The notes: generated by a model from the sequence alone, not told the origin. 47,826 nucleotides of DNA from an uncultured Collinsella sp. (GCA_934630735.1 CAKTWK010000017.1:1-47826); one strand, 5' to 3'. Counted from the first letter of the stretch, positions 7,673 to 16,097 are shown. Numbers and translations: made by a program.

Positions 7673-7963
7673 CTAAGCAGCGACGGCCTCGTAGACCGTG
7701 GCGCCCGAGAAGCTGTCGTGCAGGCTCTTGCCGCAGATCCACGGCAGTTCGACGACCTCGCAGACCGTGTTGACCAGCTCGGAGCAGTCAGTAAAGTGGC
7801 CCTTATCGTTGAGGGCCTCGCAATCCTGAACACGCCAATAGCCATCGGTGTGCGTGATGTAGTACTCGTGATCGTTGATCGACACGAAAGCGCGCGTCTT
7901 GGAACGCAGCAGCTTCAGAAATCCTTCGAAGTCGGTCTCGACGACATCTCCAGCCTGGAACAT
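7673..7963 (-). CDS. Small protein of unknown function
   Basis: I do not recognise this 96-residue protein. It has no signal peptide or membrane segment and looks like a compact soluble fold, with an aromatic stretch (FVSINDHEYYITHTDGYW, about 26-43) and four cysteines spread over 48-77. The gene is convincing: a near-perfect AGGAGGTAA ribosome site lies at correct distance from ATG 7963, and a strong terminator follows. It is a stand-alone unit, divergent from the nitroreductase gene. The strong ribosome site suggests high translation. I would not guess a function. Confidence 0.8.
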   Translation of the reverse strand: MFQAGDVVETDFEGFLKLLRSKTRAFVSINDHEYYITHTDGYWRVQDCEALNDKGHFTDCSELVNTVCEVVELPWICGKSLHDSFSGATVYEAVAA

Positions 7964-8117
7964 GATGTTACCTCCTGGCCCGGCGCCACCATGGCGCGTT
8001 GATAAACGTTGGCACTCCTTTAGTAAAACCTTTATCAGAGCTTATGCGCGCATCATTTAGGCAAGTGGTAAAAAACCGCAGGGTAGACGGGATAAAACGT
8101 TTAATCATCCCACCGGT

Positions 8118-8146
8118 TTGTCACATTCTGGCTAAAGTTTTATGCA
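8118..8146 (+). promoter_or_regulatory. Weak candidate promoter of the nitroreductase gene
   Basis: TTGTCA (8118-8123) and TATGCA (8141-8146) are 17 bases apart, about 110 bases before the start codon. The -35 box is good and the -10 box is poor. I see no other clear element in the 7964-8254 gap. Confidence 0.3.
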
Positions 8147-8254
8147 AACCAACTTTTCCACTTGGTAGCTTGCGTTGTTTGGGGCCGGCTGCGCGATTAC
8201 GATTTTGGTTCGGCGGGTAAGAACGAGGCATCGAAACCAACGTCAGGAGGACAC

Positions 8255-8782
8255 ATGGAGACCATCGAGACGCTCATCCACCGCCGCAGCTGCCGCAAAT
8301 ACAGCGATCGCCCCGTCGAGGCAGAAAAGCTCGCACGCATTATCGAAGCTGGCCAGTACGCGCCGAGCGGCATGGGACGCCAGCCGGTCACGTTCGTCGC
8401 CGTCACCGACCCCGCAACCGTCGAGCACCTCTCGCAGCTCAACGCCCAGGTCATGGGCAGCGAGGGAGATCCCTTCTACGGCGCCAAGACCGTTGTGGTG
8501 GTGCTCGTCGACCGCAGCGTGCCCACGCACCTGGAAGACGGCTCGCTCGCCATGGGCAACCTGCTCAATGCAGCCTATGCGCTGGGCGTCGATTCGTGTT
8601 GGATTCACCGCGCGCACGAGGTCTTTGACTCACCCGAGGGACTGGAACTGCTGGCCAAGTGGGGTCTGCCCGCCGACGGAAGCCTGCGCGGTGTGGGCAA
8701 CTGCATTCTGGGCTATGCCGAAGACGCACTCCCCGAGGCAAAGCCGCGCCGCGACAACGTCGTGTATGTTCCGCCGTTCTAA
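8255..8782 (+). CDS. Nitroreductase family FMN protein
   Basis: This 175-residue protein has the nitroreductase fold: the N-terminal RRSCRKY FMN-phosphate motif (11-17), YAPSGMGRQP (about 35-44), and the C-terminal GVGNCILGYA segment. The family transfers electrons from NAD(P)H through FMN to nitro-aromatics, quinones or other acceptors in the cytoplasm. It is a short version of the family (often about 170-220 aa). The start at 8255 follows AGGAGG by four bases. The stop codon lies in the loop of the hairpin of the dispersed 3'-end element described below. The physiological substrate cannot be predicted. Confidence 0.88.
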   Translation: METIETLIHRRSCRKYSDRPVEAEKLARIIEAGQYAPSGMGRQPVTFVAVTDPATVEHLSQLNAQVMGSEGDPFYGAKTVVVVLVDRSVPTHLEDGSLAMGNLLNAAYALGVDSCWIHRAHEVFDSPEGLELLAKWGLPADGSLRGVGNCILGYAEDALPEAKPRRDNVVYVPPF

Positions 8783-8906
8783 CAAACGGCGGACCCGTTG
8801 ACGCTGCGCGGGCCGCATTCACGCCAATCTGACGTTCAATTTCGAGGGCACGACCAAAAGGTCAGCGCCCTCTCATTTCACGTCACCTTGGCGCAAATGC
8901 GGCCCG
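8770..8906 (+). repeat. 3'-end element copy 1 with 98-base palindrome
   Basis: It begins with a hairpin (TCCGCCGTT 8770-8778, AACGGCGGA 8785-8793) whose loop holds the nitroreductase stop codon. A GACGCTGCGC tail follows, then a 98-base imperfect palindrome (8809-8906) with outer arms CGGGCCGCATT and AATGCGGCCCG and an inner GAGGGC/GCCCTC stem. The palindrome is 94/98 identical to the inverted copy at 16098-16195, and the outer-stem difference is compensatory. There is no T run, so it is not a standard terminator. Confidence 0.8.
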
Positions 8907-8963
8907 CTCGCTGTTGGTGCCTGACATCGAGTGAGCCACTGTTGGCATCCGGCACCTGGGCAG

Positions 8964-10241
8964 CTAATTAACGGGGTGGTAGAAGGTGTCGACGACCGTT
9001 TGCTTTACGTTGTCCTGGTCAAGATAGAACTCGGCGAAGGTGTCGCCCTGCTGCATGGTGCCCTGCAGCGTCACGACATCAAACGAAGTCAGGCCGTGCT
9101 CGAGCATCGTGGTCGCCAGATAGCTGAACTCATCGAGACCCAAATTGGTCCACGTATAGTCACCCATGGCCTGATACAGGCTGATGAGCATGGCAGGGTT
9201 GCTCTTGGCACTGCTGAGCACCTTCGATGCAAACGCCTGCACGTAGCTCACCTGACGCGCCGTACGATCCAGCGAAGACGTCAGATTCGTCGTGTCGCGC
9301 CACTGCACGTACTTTTCCGCCGTTGTACCAAACAGCGTGGTCTCCTGGCCCTCGACCACCGAGGTGCCCGGCACAGTCTGCGTGGGTACCAGCGTTACGC
9401 CGCCGATGGAATCGTTAATGGGTGCCACGCCCTCGATGTTGAGCGTGTAGTAATAGTCGACCGGAATGTTATCGAGCACGCGCGAGGCAGCGGCGGCCGT
9501 CAGTGCCGATGAGTTGTCGCCATCGGTGCCATAGGCAAACTGCAAGCACAGCTGCTCGGTCACCTGGCCGGCAAACGAACCATTGGAATACGTATCTACG
9601 GCAACCATGCTGTCACGCGGGATGATAATGCCGCGGGCCTCACCCGTGTCGGTATTAAGCGCTACGACCATCACGGTATCGGACTGGCCCTTCTGGGTGC
9701 CGTCATCGTTATTGCGGCCATCAAAGCCGATAAACGCCACCGTGGCCATATGCTTGTTGAGCGCATACTTCTTGCCGTTATAGGTAATGGTGTCGCCCTT
9801 GGCCTTAATGACCTTTTCGGTCTTTTCCTCAATCTTCTTTTTGCCTTGGTTCACGCTGTGATTCACAAAGCCCCAGCCGGCAGCAGCAACCGCACCAATC
9901 ACGAGCAGCACGATCAGCAGCGTACGGATACGGCGGCGGCGCTTGATGCGCTTAATCGACTCTTTGGAGCGTCGACGACGCTGAGGTGCCGCTTCATCAA
10001 GCGAAGGCCACTCTGCCTCATCAACAGGCTGCGCCGCAGCTTCATCGGTCTTTGCCGGTGCGTCGGACGAAGCCTCGGCCTTGCTCTGGGATTTTTCGTC
10101 AGGTTGAGGCGTCGGGGTGCCTTTGGTCTCCCATTGAGGCTCGACAGGCTCCGCCACATCCTGAACCTGCTGCTCGGGATTGTTTACTTGATTTTCGTCG
10201 GGATCCACCGCATCGATAAAGTGCTTGCCACGGGGGTTCAT
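8964..10241 (-). CDS. LytR-CpsA-Psr (LCP) family protein
   Basis: This 425-residue membrane-anchored protein has a long charged cytoplasmic N-terminus (1-106, acidic then Arg-rich), one transmembrane helix (about 107-125) and an extracellular LCP domain. Typical LCP residues are visible: SDT with D188, PRD with R209-D210, and SLDRTARQ (323-330). LCP enzymes transfer lipid-linked glycopolymers to peptidoglycan (some to surface protein glycans) on the outer face of the membrane. The start codon follows the sortase stop by two bases, so the two genes are co-transcribed and probably work on the same cell-wall substrates. AGGAG lies about 12 bases upstream. Confidence 0.93.
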   Translation of the reverse strand: MNPRGKHFIDAVDPDENQVNNPEQQVQDVAEPVEPQWETKGTPTPQPDEKSQSKAEASSDAPAKTDEAAAQPVDEAEWPSLDEAAPQRRRRSKESIKRIKRRRRIRTLLIVLLVIGAVAAAGWGFVNHSVNQGKKKIEEKTEKVIKAKGDTITYNGKKYALNKHMATVAFIGFDGRNNDDGTQKGQSDTVMVVALNTDTGEARGIIIPRDSMVAVDTYSNGSFAGQVTEQLCLQFAYGTDGDNSSALTAAAASRVLDNIPVDYYYTLNIEGVAPINDSIGGVTLVPTQTVPGTSVVEGQETTLFGTTAEKYVQWRDTTNLTSSLDRTARQVSYVQAFASKVLSSAKSNPAMLISLYQAMGDYTWTNLGLDEFSYLATTMLEHGLTSFDVVTLQGTMQQGDTFAEFYLDQDNVKQTVVDTFYHPVN

Positions 10242-10243
10242 GA

Positions 10244-11062
10244 CTATTTTGTCTCCTGGTCGCTTGTTAACACACCGCTAACAATATAGCGCGAGTTGCC
10301 CTGCGAGCTATCGAGCATGCAGGTGCTCAACTGCACAATCTTACTATCTGCATCAAGTGTCACGCCATCACGTACATTTTTGAGCAATGCGTCCGGATTA
10401 CAGACCGAATTAAAGTAGTCCTGGCGCACGGCAGGGTCGGCAAAGTTAAACGAGTTGAGAATGTGGCGGTCGTCATATTGATAGGCCGAGACAATCTTGT
10501 ACGTCAGAATATGGCCCGGCGTGTAGATATAGAACTCGCCGTTCTCGTTAAAGAAATTCGCGTCCTCAAAGTTATGCAAGTTGTGGAACACACCGCCGTT
10601 CACATGGCCGTAAATCACCGTGACGGGATCGCTAAAGTCGCGTGCGTTTGCCATCTGACTAAACGCTGTGCCGTAGGGGTCGTACTTGCCGTCCTTGTCG
10701 TGGTCCAGATAAAACAGGTCGTCCGTCGTGCTCTGCAGCAAGGGCGTGTTGATATCCGCACCCGGAATGTAGAGCCACGCATAGATATCGGCATTCTCTT
10801 GAATGAGCGGAGCGAAGTCGATGGGGTTGTCCGGTAGCTCCTTGCCCTTTGATTCGACCTTCGTGGCGGGCTTGCCTGTTGCACTCATCTCCTCGGCGCG
10901 CTGCTGCTCTAGATGATTCATATAGATCGCGTAGCCGCCGCAGCCGACTGCAACCAGTAACAACACTACGAAAACGCCCTTGAGTATCGTGGCGCGACGC
11001 TTTTTGTCCGAGTCGCCCATATGCTTAACTTCCATATGCTTGCCCTGCGGCTGCTGTGCCAT
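10244..11062 (-). CDS. Class B sortase
   Basis: This 272-residue transpeptidase has an N-terminal membrane anchor (about 28-47) and an extracellular sortase domain. The catalytic triad is visible as H153 (IYGHVNGG), C248 (LSTCML) and R258 (NSRYIVSG); the long region between Cys and Arg and the N-terminal helices fit class B. It cleaves a C-terminal sorting motif and joins the protein to peptidoglycan. The gene upstream encodes a protein ending in an SPATG signal; class B sortase of C. difficile is known to use (S/P)PxTG, so the pair is a credible enzyme and substrate. It forms an operon with the LCP gene. Confidence 0.93.
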   Translation of the reverse strand: MAQQPQGKHMEVKHMGDSDKKRRATILKGVFVVLLLVAVGCGGYAIYMNHLEQQRAEEMSATGKPATKVESKGKELPDNPIDFAPLIQENADIYAWLYIPGADINTPLLQSTTDDLFYLDHDKDGKYDPYGTAFSQMANARDFSDPVTVIYGHVNGGVFHNLHNFEDANFFNENGEFYIYTPGHILTYKIVSAYQYDDRHILNSFNFADPAVRQDYFNSVCNPDALLKNVRDGVTLDADSKIVQLSTCMLDSSQGNSRYIVSGVLTSDQETK

Positions 11063-11089
11063 GGTGTTCCCTTACCCTGTAAATCGGCC

Positions 11090-11119
11090 AAAAAAAGGAC
11101 CCGCACAAGTACGGGTCCT
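11090..11119 (-). terminator. Terminator between surface protein and sortase genes
   Basis: On the minus strand AGGACCCG pairs with CGGGTCCT, followed by seven T. It lies 30 bases after the surface-protein stop and before the sortase start. It should make the surface protein message much more abundant than the sortase-LCP message. Confidence 0.85.
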
Positions 11120-11148
11120 CAAATCTTACGGTTGAAACCGTGAGTGTG

Positions 11149-11712
11149 CTAGTTGTTCTTGCGAAGAGCAACAAAAGCGCAGGCAGCGCCAGCAGCGGCA
11201 ACAGCAGCCACAGTGGCAACAGCGGTGGTGTTCACACCGGTAGCCGGGGACTTAGCACCGTTGTCGGTGGTAGCAGAGCCAGCAGCGGTCTTCTCAGCCA
11301 CGATGGTGTAGGTGGAGAGCCTGGTGACCTTAAAGACAACGTTACCGTTGTTGTCGGCGGTCAGGTTCAGCTGCTCCGTAGTGCCGTCGTTGTGCTGGAC
11401 ATAGACGGTAACCTTAGCGTTGGCATAAGCCTTGCCAAGGGTGAAGGTGACGGTCAGCGGGTTGGACTCGGAAACGGTGCCGGCTTGGGACTCGGTGATC
11501 TCGAAGGAAGCGACCACGTTGGCGCCGGCAGGGGTGCCCTTGGCGTTCTTGGTGGTGGAAACAACCTTGACGTTAGCGTTGTTAACGCTGGCGGTCACGT
11601 TGTTGGCGCCGGTGGCGGTGGTGTTGGCAGGGCTCGGGGCGGCGAAAGCAGCCACGGGCAGAGCCAGGGCAAGAGCGAGAACGCTCAGTGCTGCCATGAA
11701 TCTCTTCTTCAT
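11149..11712 (-). CDS. Small sortase-anchored surface protein (SPATG motif)
   Basis: This 187-residue protein has an N-terminal signal peptide (MKKRF, hydrophobic core, cleavage near AFA-AP at about 25). One beta-rich domain (about 40-140) is rich in Thr/Val/Asn. A C-terminal sorting signal follows: SPATG at about 155-159, an Ala/Val-rich hydrophobic stretch, and the basic tail RKNN. It should be exported and fixed to the wall by the class B sortase encoded next to it. GAGGAG precedes the start. The domain resembles immunoglobulin-like or pilin-type surface repeats, but I cannot assign a ligand. It may be an abundant small surface protein. Confidence 0.85.
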   Translation of the reverse strand: MKKRFMAALSVLALALALPVAAFAAPSPANTTATGANNVTASVNNANVKVVSTTKNAKGTPAGANVVASFEITESQAGTVSESNPLTVTFTLGKAYANAKVTVYVQHNDGTTEQLNLTADNNGNVVFKVTRLSTYTIVAEKTAAGSATTDNGAKSPATGVNTTAVATVAAVAAAGAACAFVALRKNN

Positions 11713-11759
11713 GTTAGGTACTCCTCAACTTGCAGCTTGTGGACTTTTAAGTGCCTAGT

Positions 11760-11765
11760 AGTATA
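11760..11765 (-). promoter_or_regulatory. Candidate -10 box of the surface-protein gene
   Basis: TATACT on the minus strand lies about 48 bases before the start codon, in an AT-rich stretch. The -35 region (near TAGTCA/GTCACA) is a weak match. Confidence 0.4.
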
Positions 11766-11873
11766 GCCCTTTTTTTGTAAATTGTGACTAATGGGTTCTA
11801 TATGAAACAACATTGCTGCTTTTTTGCTCACTCATTGGCCCCAAACAGCGACTTAGTGTGATGGTTCTGTGAC

Positions 11874-12458
11874 TTATTGGCCTTGTGTTACAGGCGCGGC
11901 CTGCGAATCCACGCCGTTTGCACTGGTTTCGCTAACCTCACTGTCCGTATCCTCGCCCTTTTGGGCATCGGCGATCGTTGCGGCAGCGGCAACAATACCG
12001 CGCTGAGGCGCCACGCCCGTCTGTGCCTGAGCGCCCTCGACAAGCTCCGTGCCGGCATGCGCGAGCTCAGCAGACTTGAACATCGCACTCAGGTCAACCC
12101 CGCCGCCAGCGTAGCCGATTGCGGCAAGTGCGATCACAATTACCGCAACAACAACTGCAATCGGCACATAACGATGCCAGCCAGCAGGATTGAGCCCACT
12201 GCGGCGGGCAGCACCGCGGCTGATGTAGCCCAGCGTTCCGTCGTGCTTGAGCTTAGAGCCCACCACGCGCTTGCGCCCCCTCAGCGATGACTCGGCCTGC
12301 ATGGCCAAGCGGGCGCTTGCCGAAGGATAGCCGTATTTGGTGCGCTTGAACGAACCGTCGAACCCCGACGCGTGCTTGCCCCACGTCCGGGACGTCGTGC
12401 GGCGGTTAACTGGAGCCGTGCTCCGTCTATTCCGGTTTGGTTTTGAAGTCTCCGCCAT
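11874..12458 (-). CDS. Single-pass membrane protein of unknown function
   Basis: I do not recognise this 194-residue protein. Residues 1-95 are strongly basic and would lie in the cytoplasm. A hydrophobic helix (about 98-118, IAVVVAVIVIALAAIGYAGG) follows, and the C-terminal 75 residues are Ala-rich, acidic and low in complexity, facing outward. It has the same basic-in, acidic-out layout as the LCP protein nearby but no LCP domain. The start at 12458 is a guess from codon position; no strong ribosome site is seen, and an upstream ATG at 12512 is possible. It follows the Fis-type regulator gene by 84 bases on the same strand. Confidence 0.65.
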   Translation of the reverse strand: MAETSKPNRNRRSTAPVNRRTTSRTWGKHASGFDGSFKRTKYGYPSASARLAMQAESSLRGRKRVVGSKLKHDGTLGYISRGAARRSGLNPAGWHRYVPIAVVVAVIVIALAAIGYAGGGVDLSAMFKSAELAHAGTELVEGAQAQTGVAPQRGIVAAAATIADAQKGEDTDSEVSETSANGVDSQAAPVTQGQ

Positions 12459-12542
12459 ACGCCCCCGCACGCCGTAACACAATCGAAACATTACTGCTTT
12501 GGACTGTAGCACACGCGCCGCATGCGGTCACGGGCGCCTCGC

Positions 12543-13760
12543 TCAGCGGTCATCGTCCTTCAGCAAGCGCCACAGGGTCGTGCGGCTTATTCCCAGCACC
12601 TCGGCAGCGCGGGTCCGGTTGCCCTGAAGGTAGCCTACGACCAGCCGCGCGATGTCGCGTTCGGTATCGGCCAGTGGCCGCAGGATATACAGGTCGCTGT
12701 CGAGCGTCGGAGCGCCAAAGGTTGCGGTTTTGATGACGTCCTCCTGGGCGAGCACCTCCTCCGCCACCGCGCGCTCCGCCACACCCGACCCTACTAATAT
12801 ATAGAGTCGTTCCGAGACCTCGCGAAGCTGCAGATAGTTGCGTGGCCAGCGATAGCCGTTAAGCGTCGAGGCGGCCTCCTCGGACATACTCGGAGCGGCA
12901 GTTCCAAAGACATCTGACAGATACGACAAATACTGCGCAACCTTTTTCGATGCGCCACCCTGCTCGGCAATCGCGGGCGCCACACTTACTGCGCAGGCCA
13001 AGCGCTCGGTTACAAAAGCGGCCTGATCGCTTTCGCCACCGCCCGGCATATCGTTTGCCGTCAGAACCACATGGCAACGCGCGGCCAGCGCCGTGTCGGT
13101 CATCGTAGAGACAAGCTCGCGCAGACGCTGCGGCGAAAGTGCATGCCAGCCGCCAATACAAAGGGTCAGCCTTGCCTGGAACAGCGGCGATTCCGAGCTT
13201 TTGAGCAGATGGCGCCAGCCGCGATCTGTGAGCTCGTCAAGCGCCACGGACACAAAGGGTTCGTCAGCATAAGGCCCATCCAGATAGAGGCGTTTTGCAA
13301 TCTCTGCCTGGCCAGCACCCAGCTCGCCCTCCAACATGAGGGGCACGCCGCGGGCATAGCTTTCGCAGACGGGGCCAGCGACCGCAGCGGCACCCTCGAC
13401 AATGCCGTACGCGCTTGCCTCGTAGCGCGCCTCGACCTCATCTGCGTTAAGCCACTCAATACCCGCGTGTGCCGCCACACCGTGCACCTCGCGGACCACG
13501 ACCACCCAAAGTGCGCCGTATTCCTTGGCGACCGGACGCACCGTGAGGCTCAAGCGCCCTCCCGCATGCCCCATCACCAGGCGCGTGCCGTTGCCCACGC
13601 GCCCCAGGCGCTCGGCGACAAATGCCGCGACATCTTGCTCGAGCGCGACATCATCCATGGTCGAAATCGCCACGTGTCCATGCCCATCGATTGCCAACGC
13701 CGAGGCCCCGGCAGCAGCCAAGGCCTCGATCAAGATTTGAAGCTTGGCGTCACTGTTCAT
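12543..13760 (-). CDS. Fis-type HTH regulator with a degenerate AAA+ domain
   Basis: This 405-residue protein has the layout of an enhancer-binding regulator. It has an N-terminal sensory region (1-110), a central domain resembling the AAA+ module (about 120-330) and a C-terminal Fis-like helix-turn-helix (GNRTRAAEVLGISRTTLWRLL, about 380-400, in two parts). The P-loop position reads GELGAGQA (145-152) with Gln for the Lys, and no GAFTGA loop is present, so it should not activate sigma-54. YRWPRNYLQLREV (303-315) matches the sensor-II-like segment of the family. It is the downstream neighbour of the YeiH-like transporter gene on the same strand. Its targets are unknown. Confidence 0.8.
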   Translation of the reverse strand: MNSDAKLQILIEALAAAGASALAIDGHGHVAISTMDDVALEQDVAAFVAERLGRVGNGTRLVMGHAGGRLSLTVRPVAKEYGALWVVVVREVHGVAAHAGIEWLNADEVEARYEASAYGIVEGAAAVAGPVCESYARGVPLMLEGELGAGQAEIAKRLYLDGPYADEPFVSVALDELTDRGWRHLLKSSESPLFQARLTLCIGGWHALSPQRLRELVSTMTDTALAARCHVVLTANDMPGGGESDQAAFVTERLACAVSVAPAIAEQGGASKKVAQYLSYLSDVFGTAAPSMSEEAASTLNGYRWPRNYLQLREVSERLYILVGSGVAERAVAEEVLAQEDVIKTATFGAPTLDSDLYILRPLADTERDIARLVVGYLQGNRTRAAEVLGISRTTLWRLLKDDDR

Positions 13761-13908
13761 ATTGCGCCCCGTCCTCGGCGCCACGCCGCCACCGACGGCC
13801 GCGCGGGCAAGTGTTTCAAAATTGAACGATATTGCTCACCAAACACTATAGGGCAGGAGCCGCCGTCCTGCGAGTATATGAGTTGCCCCGCATCGCCATC
13901 CTGGCGGG

Positions 13909-13973
13909 GCGATAAGAGCTCTTCGGGACCTATAAACCTGCGGACAAGCCATACCCGCAAGAGCTCCTATCGC
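13909..13973. repeat. 15-base inverted repeat between regulator and transporter
   Basis: GCGATAAGAGCTCTT (13909-13923) faces AAGAGCTCCTATCGC (13959-13973) with one mismatch and a 35-base spacer. It lies in the 265-base gap between the YeiH-like gene and the Fis-type regulator. It could be a transcript hairpin or a protein-binding site. No T run follows on either strand. Confidence 0.5.
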
Positions 13974-14025
13974 TCCACCGCGGACATGCGCTCGCCAGCA
14001 CGCAGCACGCAAATAAGCTACTTCT

Positions 14026-15060
14026 CTACCAGATTCCCAGCACGTGCTGCATTCCCAAACTCATGCACGCAATGCCAATCCAGCAGCAAAAGCCCAATGC
14101 GATGGGCTTGCCGCCCTTTTTGACCAGCTCGACGATATCGGTATTAAAGCCAATAGCCGCCATGGCCATCACGATAAAGAACTTCGACAGCTCCTTGATG
14201 GGCGCTGTAATGGATGCAGGAAGCTGAAGCACCGTGGTGATTACGCTCGCCAGCACAAAGAACAGCACAAACATGGGAAACGCGCGTTTAAGCGAGAACG
14301 TGCTTTTGGCGTCGCCGCCGGCCTTGCGCGCCAGATGCATCTGCCAGCATGCGAGAGCCAACGTAATGGGAATAATGGCCAGCGTCCTGGTGAGCTTGAC
14401 CACCGTGGCGCTTTCGAGCACATTGGCGCCGGGATGCATACTGTCCCAAGCGCTCGCCGCAGCCGTTACCGACGAGGTGTCGTTGATGGCGGTGCCGGCA
14501 AACAGGCCAAAGCCCTCGTTGGTCAGCCCGAGCATGCCGCCGAGCGTCGGGAACACGAGCGCCGCGATAACGTTAAACAGGAAGATGACCGAAATAGCCT
14601 GGGCAATCTCGCGATCGTCGGCATCGATAACGGGCGCGGTCGCGGCGATGGCAGAACCACCACAAATCGACGAACCCACACCCACAAGCGTCGCGATCTT
14701 GCCCGGTACGTTCATAACGCGGCAGAGCACGAAGGCGATGACAAGCGAGGTCGAGATCGTCGCCACGATAATCGGCAGCGACTGAGCGCCTTTGGACAGA
14801 ATCTGCGAGAGGTTCATGCCAAAGCCAAGCAGGATTACCGCATACTGCAAGACTTTTTTAGACGTATAGGTGACACCGGCGGCGAGCTGTTCGCGACGAT
14901 TCTTGGGAAAGACGAGCGCCAGGACCATGCCAAAGAGGATGGCAAACACCGGCCCGCCGACCACCTCAACCTGTTTGCCGAGCAACGTCGCGGGGATGGC
15001 GACGATCAGGCAGAACAAGACGCCCTTCCAGCGATCGCGTACGATATTCGACAGTTGCAT
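14026..15060 (-). CDS. YeiH-family putative sulfate/anion exporter
   Basis: This 344-residue protein has about ten hydrophobic segments. It carries the family pattern of the UPF0324/YeiH group: the N-terminal LGKQVEVVGGPVFAILFGM, GVGSSICGGSAIAA near residue 125, and a late segment FIVMAMAAIGFNTD. Members are annotated as putative sulfate exporters, which is weakly supported; the true substrate is open. The start is preceded by AAGGGAT. It is divergent from a GntR regulator gene that probably controls it and is followed by the Fis-type regulator. Confidence 0.85.
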   Translation of the reverse strand: MQLSNIVRDRWKGVLFCLIVAIPATLLGKQVEVVGGPVFAILFGMVLALVFPKNRREQLAAGVTYTSKKVLQYAVILLGFGMNLSQILSKGAQSLPIIVATISTSLVIAFVLCRVMNVPGKIATLVGVGSSICGGSAIAATAPVIDADDREIAQAISVIFLFNVIAALVFPTLGGMLGLTNEGFGLFAGTAINDTSSVTAAASAWDSMHPGANVLESATVVKLTRTLAIIPITLALACWQMHLARKAGGDAKSTFSLKRAFPMFVLFFVLASVITTVLQLPASITAPIKELSKFFIVMAMAAIGFNTDIVELVKKGGKPIALGFCCWIGIACMSLGMQHVLGIW

Positions 15061-15253
15061 ATGGGATCCCTTCTTTCTATTTCACGTTTGCGACGGCTTA
15101 TGATACGGCAACATTGAGCACAGCCCTGCGCAAATACAGACTAAGATGCCGCAATAGTTCTTGGACAACAGCCGAATTACCCACCGCGGAGAGCCGATTC
15201 GCGGCATAATTAACAGCTGACATATCAGTGTGATAGAACGGTTGTGAGACGCT

Positions 15254-15955
15254 ATGGAAGAATCGATGCACGTCGGCGAGCAGGAAACGAGCCTACAGGA
15301 CCAGTCCTACCAGACCATTCGACGCAAAATCGTCTACCTGGACTATAAGCCGGGCGAAAAGCTGGGCGTCAAACAGCTTTGCGACGACCTGGATATGGGG
15401 CGCACCCCTGTGCGCGAGGCGCTGGTGCGTCTGGCGCAAGAGGGCCTGGTGCGTACCGTGCCCCAAAGCGGCACCTATGTCTCGCCCATCAACCTCACTC
15501 TTGCCGAGAGCGCCTGCTACATTCGCGAGCACCTGGAAAAGCAGGTGATTGTGGAGTGCTGCGCCCGTGCCACCTCGGCAGGCATCGAGCAGCTCGACCG
15601 AGCCATCGCGCTGCAGGAAAAGACCATGGCCGAGGAGGATCGCATCGGCTTCTTTTTAAGCGACAACCTCATGCACCGTATGATCTTTAGCATCGCGTGC
15701 CGCAGCACCGTGTGGTCGTGGCTCGAGGCGACCAATGCCGACCTGGAGCGCTTCCGCTGGCTGCGCGCCGCCACGCAGACGCTCGACAATCAGGAGATTG
15801 TTAACGAGCACAAGCAAATCCGCCGTGCCATCGCCGGCCGCGACCCCATCGAGGCGAGCTTTTTGGTCAGCAAGCACCTGCATATGATGTTCCGCAACCA
15901 GACCGAGGTCCTAGACCAATATCCCAAGTACTTCGAGACCAGCAAGCTCCGCTAA
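15254..15955 (+). CDS. GntR family (FCD-type) transcriptional regulator
   Basis: This 233-residue protein has an N-terminal winged helix (about 18-80), with YQTIRRKIVYLDYKPGEKL and the GRTPVREALVRLAQEGLV recognition part. The C-terminal all-helical domain (about 85-225) fits the FCD ligand-binding fold, with metal or acid-binding histidines such as H141. It is divergent from the YeiH-like gene 193 bases away, and control of that gene is a reasonable inference. The start could be ATG 15254 or ATG 15266; neither has a clear ribosome site. A half-palindrome TGACATATCA lies about 40 bases before the start. Confidence 0.88.
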   Translation: MEESMHVGEQETSLQDQSYQTIRRKIVYLDYKPGEKLGVKQLCDDLDMGRTPVREALVRLAQEGLVRTVPQSGTYVSPINLTLAESACYIREHLEKQVIVECCARATSAGIEQLDRAIALQEKTMAEEDRIGFFLSDNLMHRMIFSIACRSTVWSWLEATNADLERFRWLRAATQTLDNQEIVNEHKQIRRAIAGRDPIEASFLVSKHLHMMFRNQTEVLDQYPKYFETSKLR

Positions 15956-15999
15956 CCTGCCAAAAAGGGACAGGTTTATTTTGGCAGGTTTTATCTGGG
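15954..15999 (+). repeat. GGGACAG palindrome family, copy 1
   Basis: AACCTGCCAAAA (15954-15965) and TTTTGGCAGGTT (15979-15990) form a perfect 12-base stem, and TTATCTGGG follows. It overlaps the stop codon of the GntR gene. A 32-base core is identical in the copies at 18537-18582 (inverted) and 23200-23245. The GGGACAGGTTTATTT style resembles REP sequences linked to RAYT transposases in other bacteria; no such gene is in the window. Confidence 0.8.
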
Positions 16000-16009
16000 C
16001 AAATGCAAC

Positions 16010-16046
16010 AAGGCCCGACCCCGCCACAACGGAGCCGGGCCCTTCT
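16010..16046 (+). terminator. Terminator of the GntR regulator gene
   Basis: AAGGCCCG near 16010-16017 pairs with CGGGCCCTT near 16035-16043, followed by CTTG. It is a long-loop hairpin 55 bases after the stop codon. Confidence 0.6.
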
Positions 16047-16097
16047 TGTTAGCGCGTTTCGACAACGGAGCACCTGATGTCAGTCACCAACAGCGAG

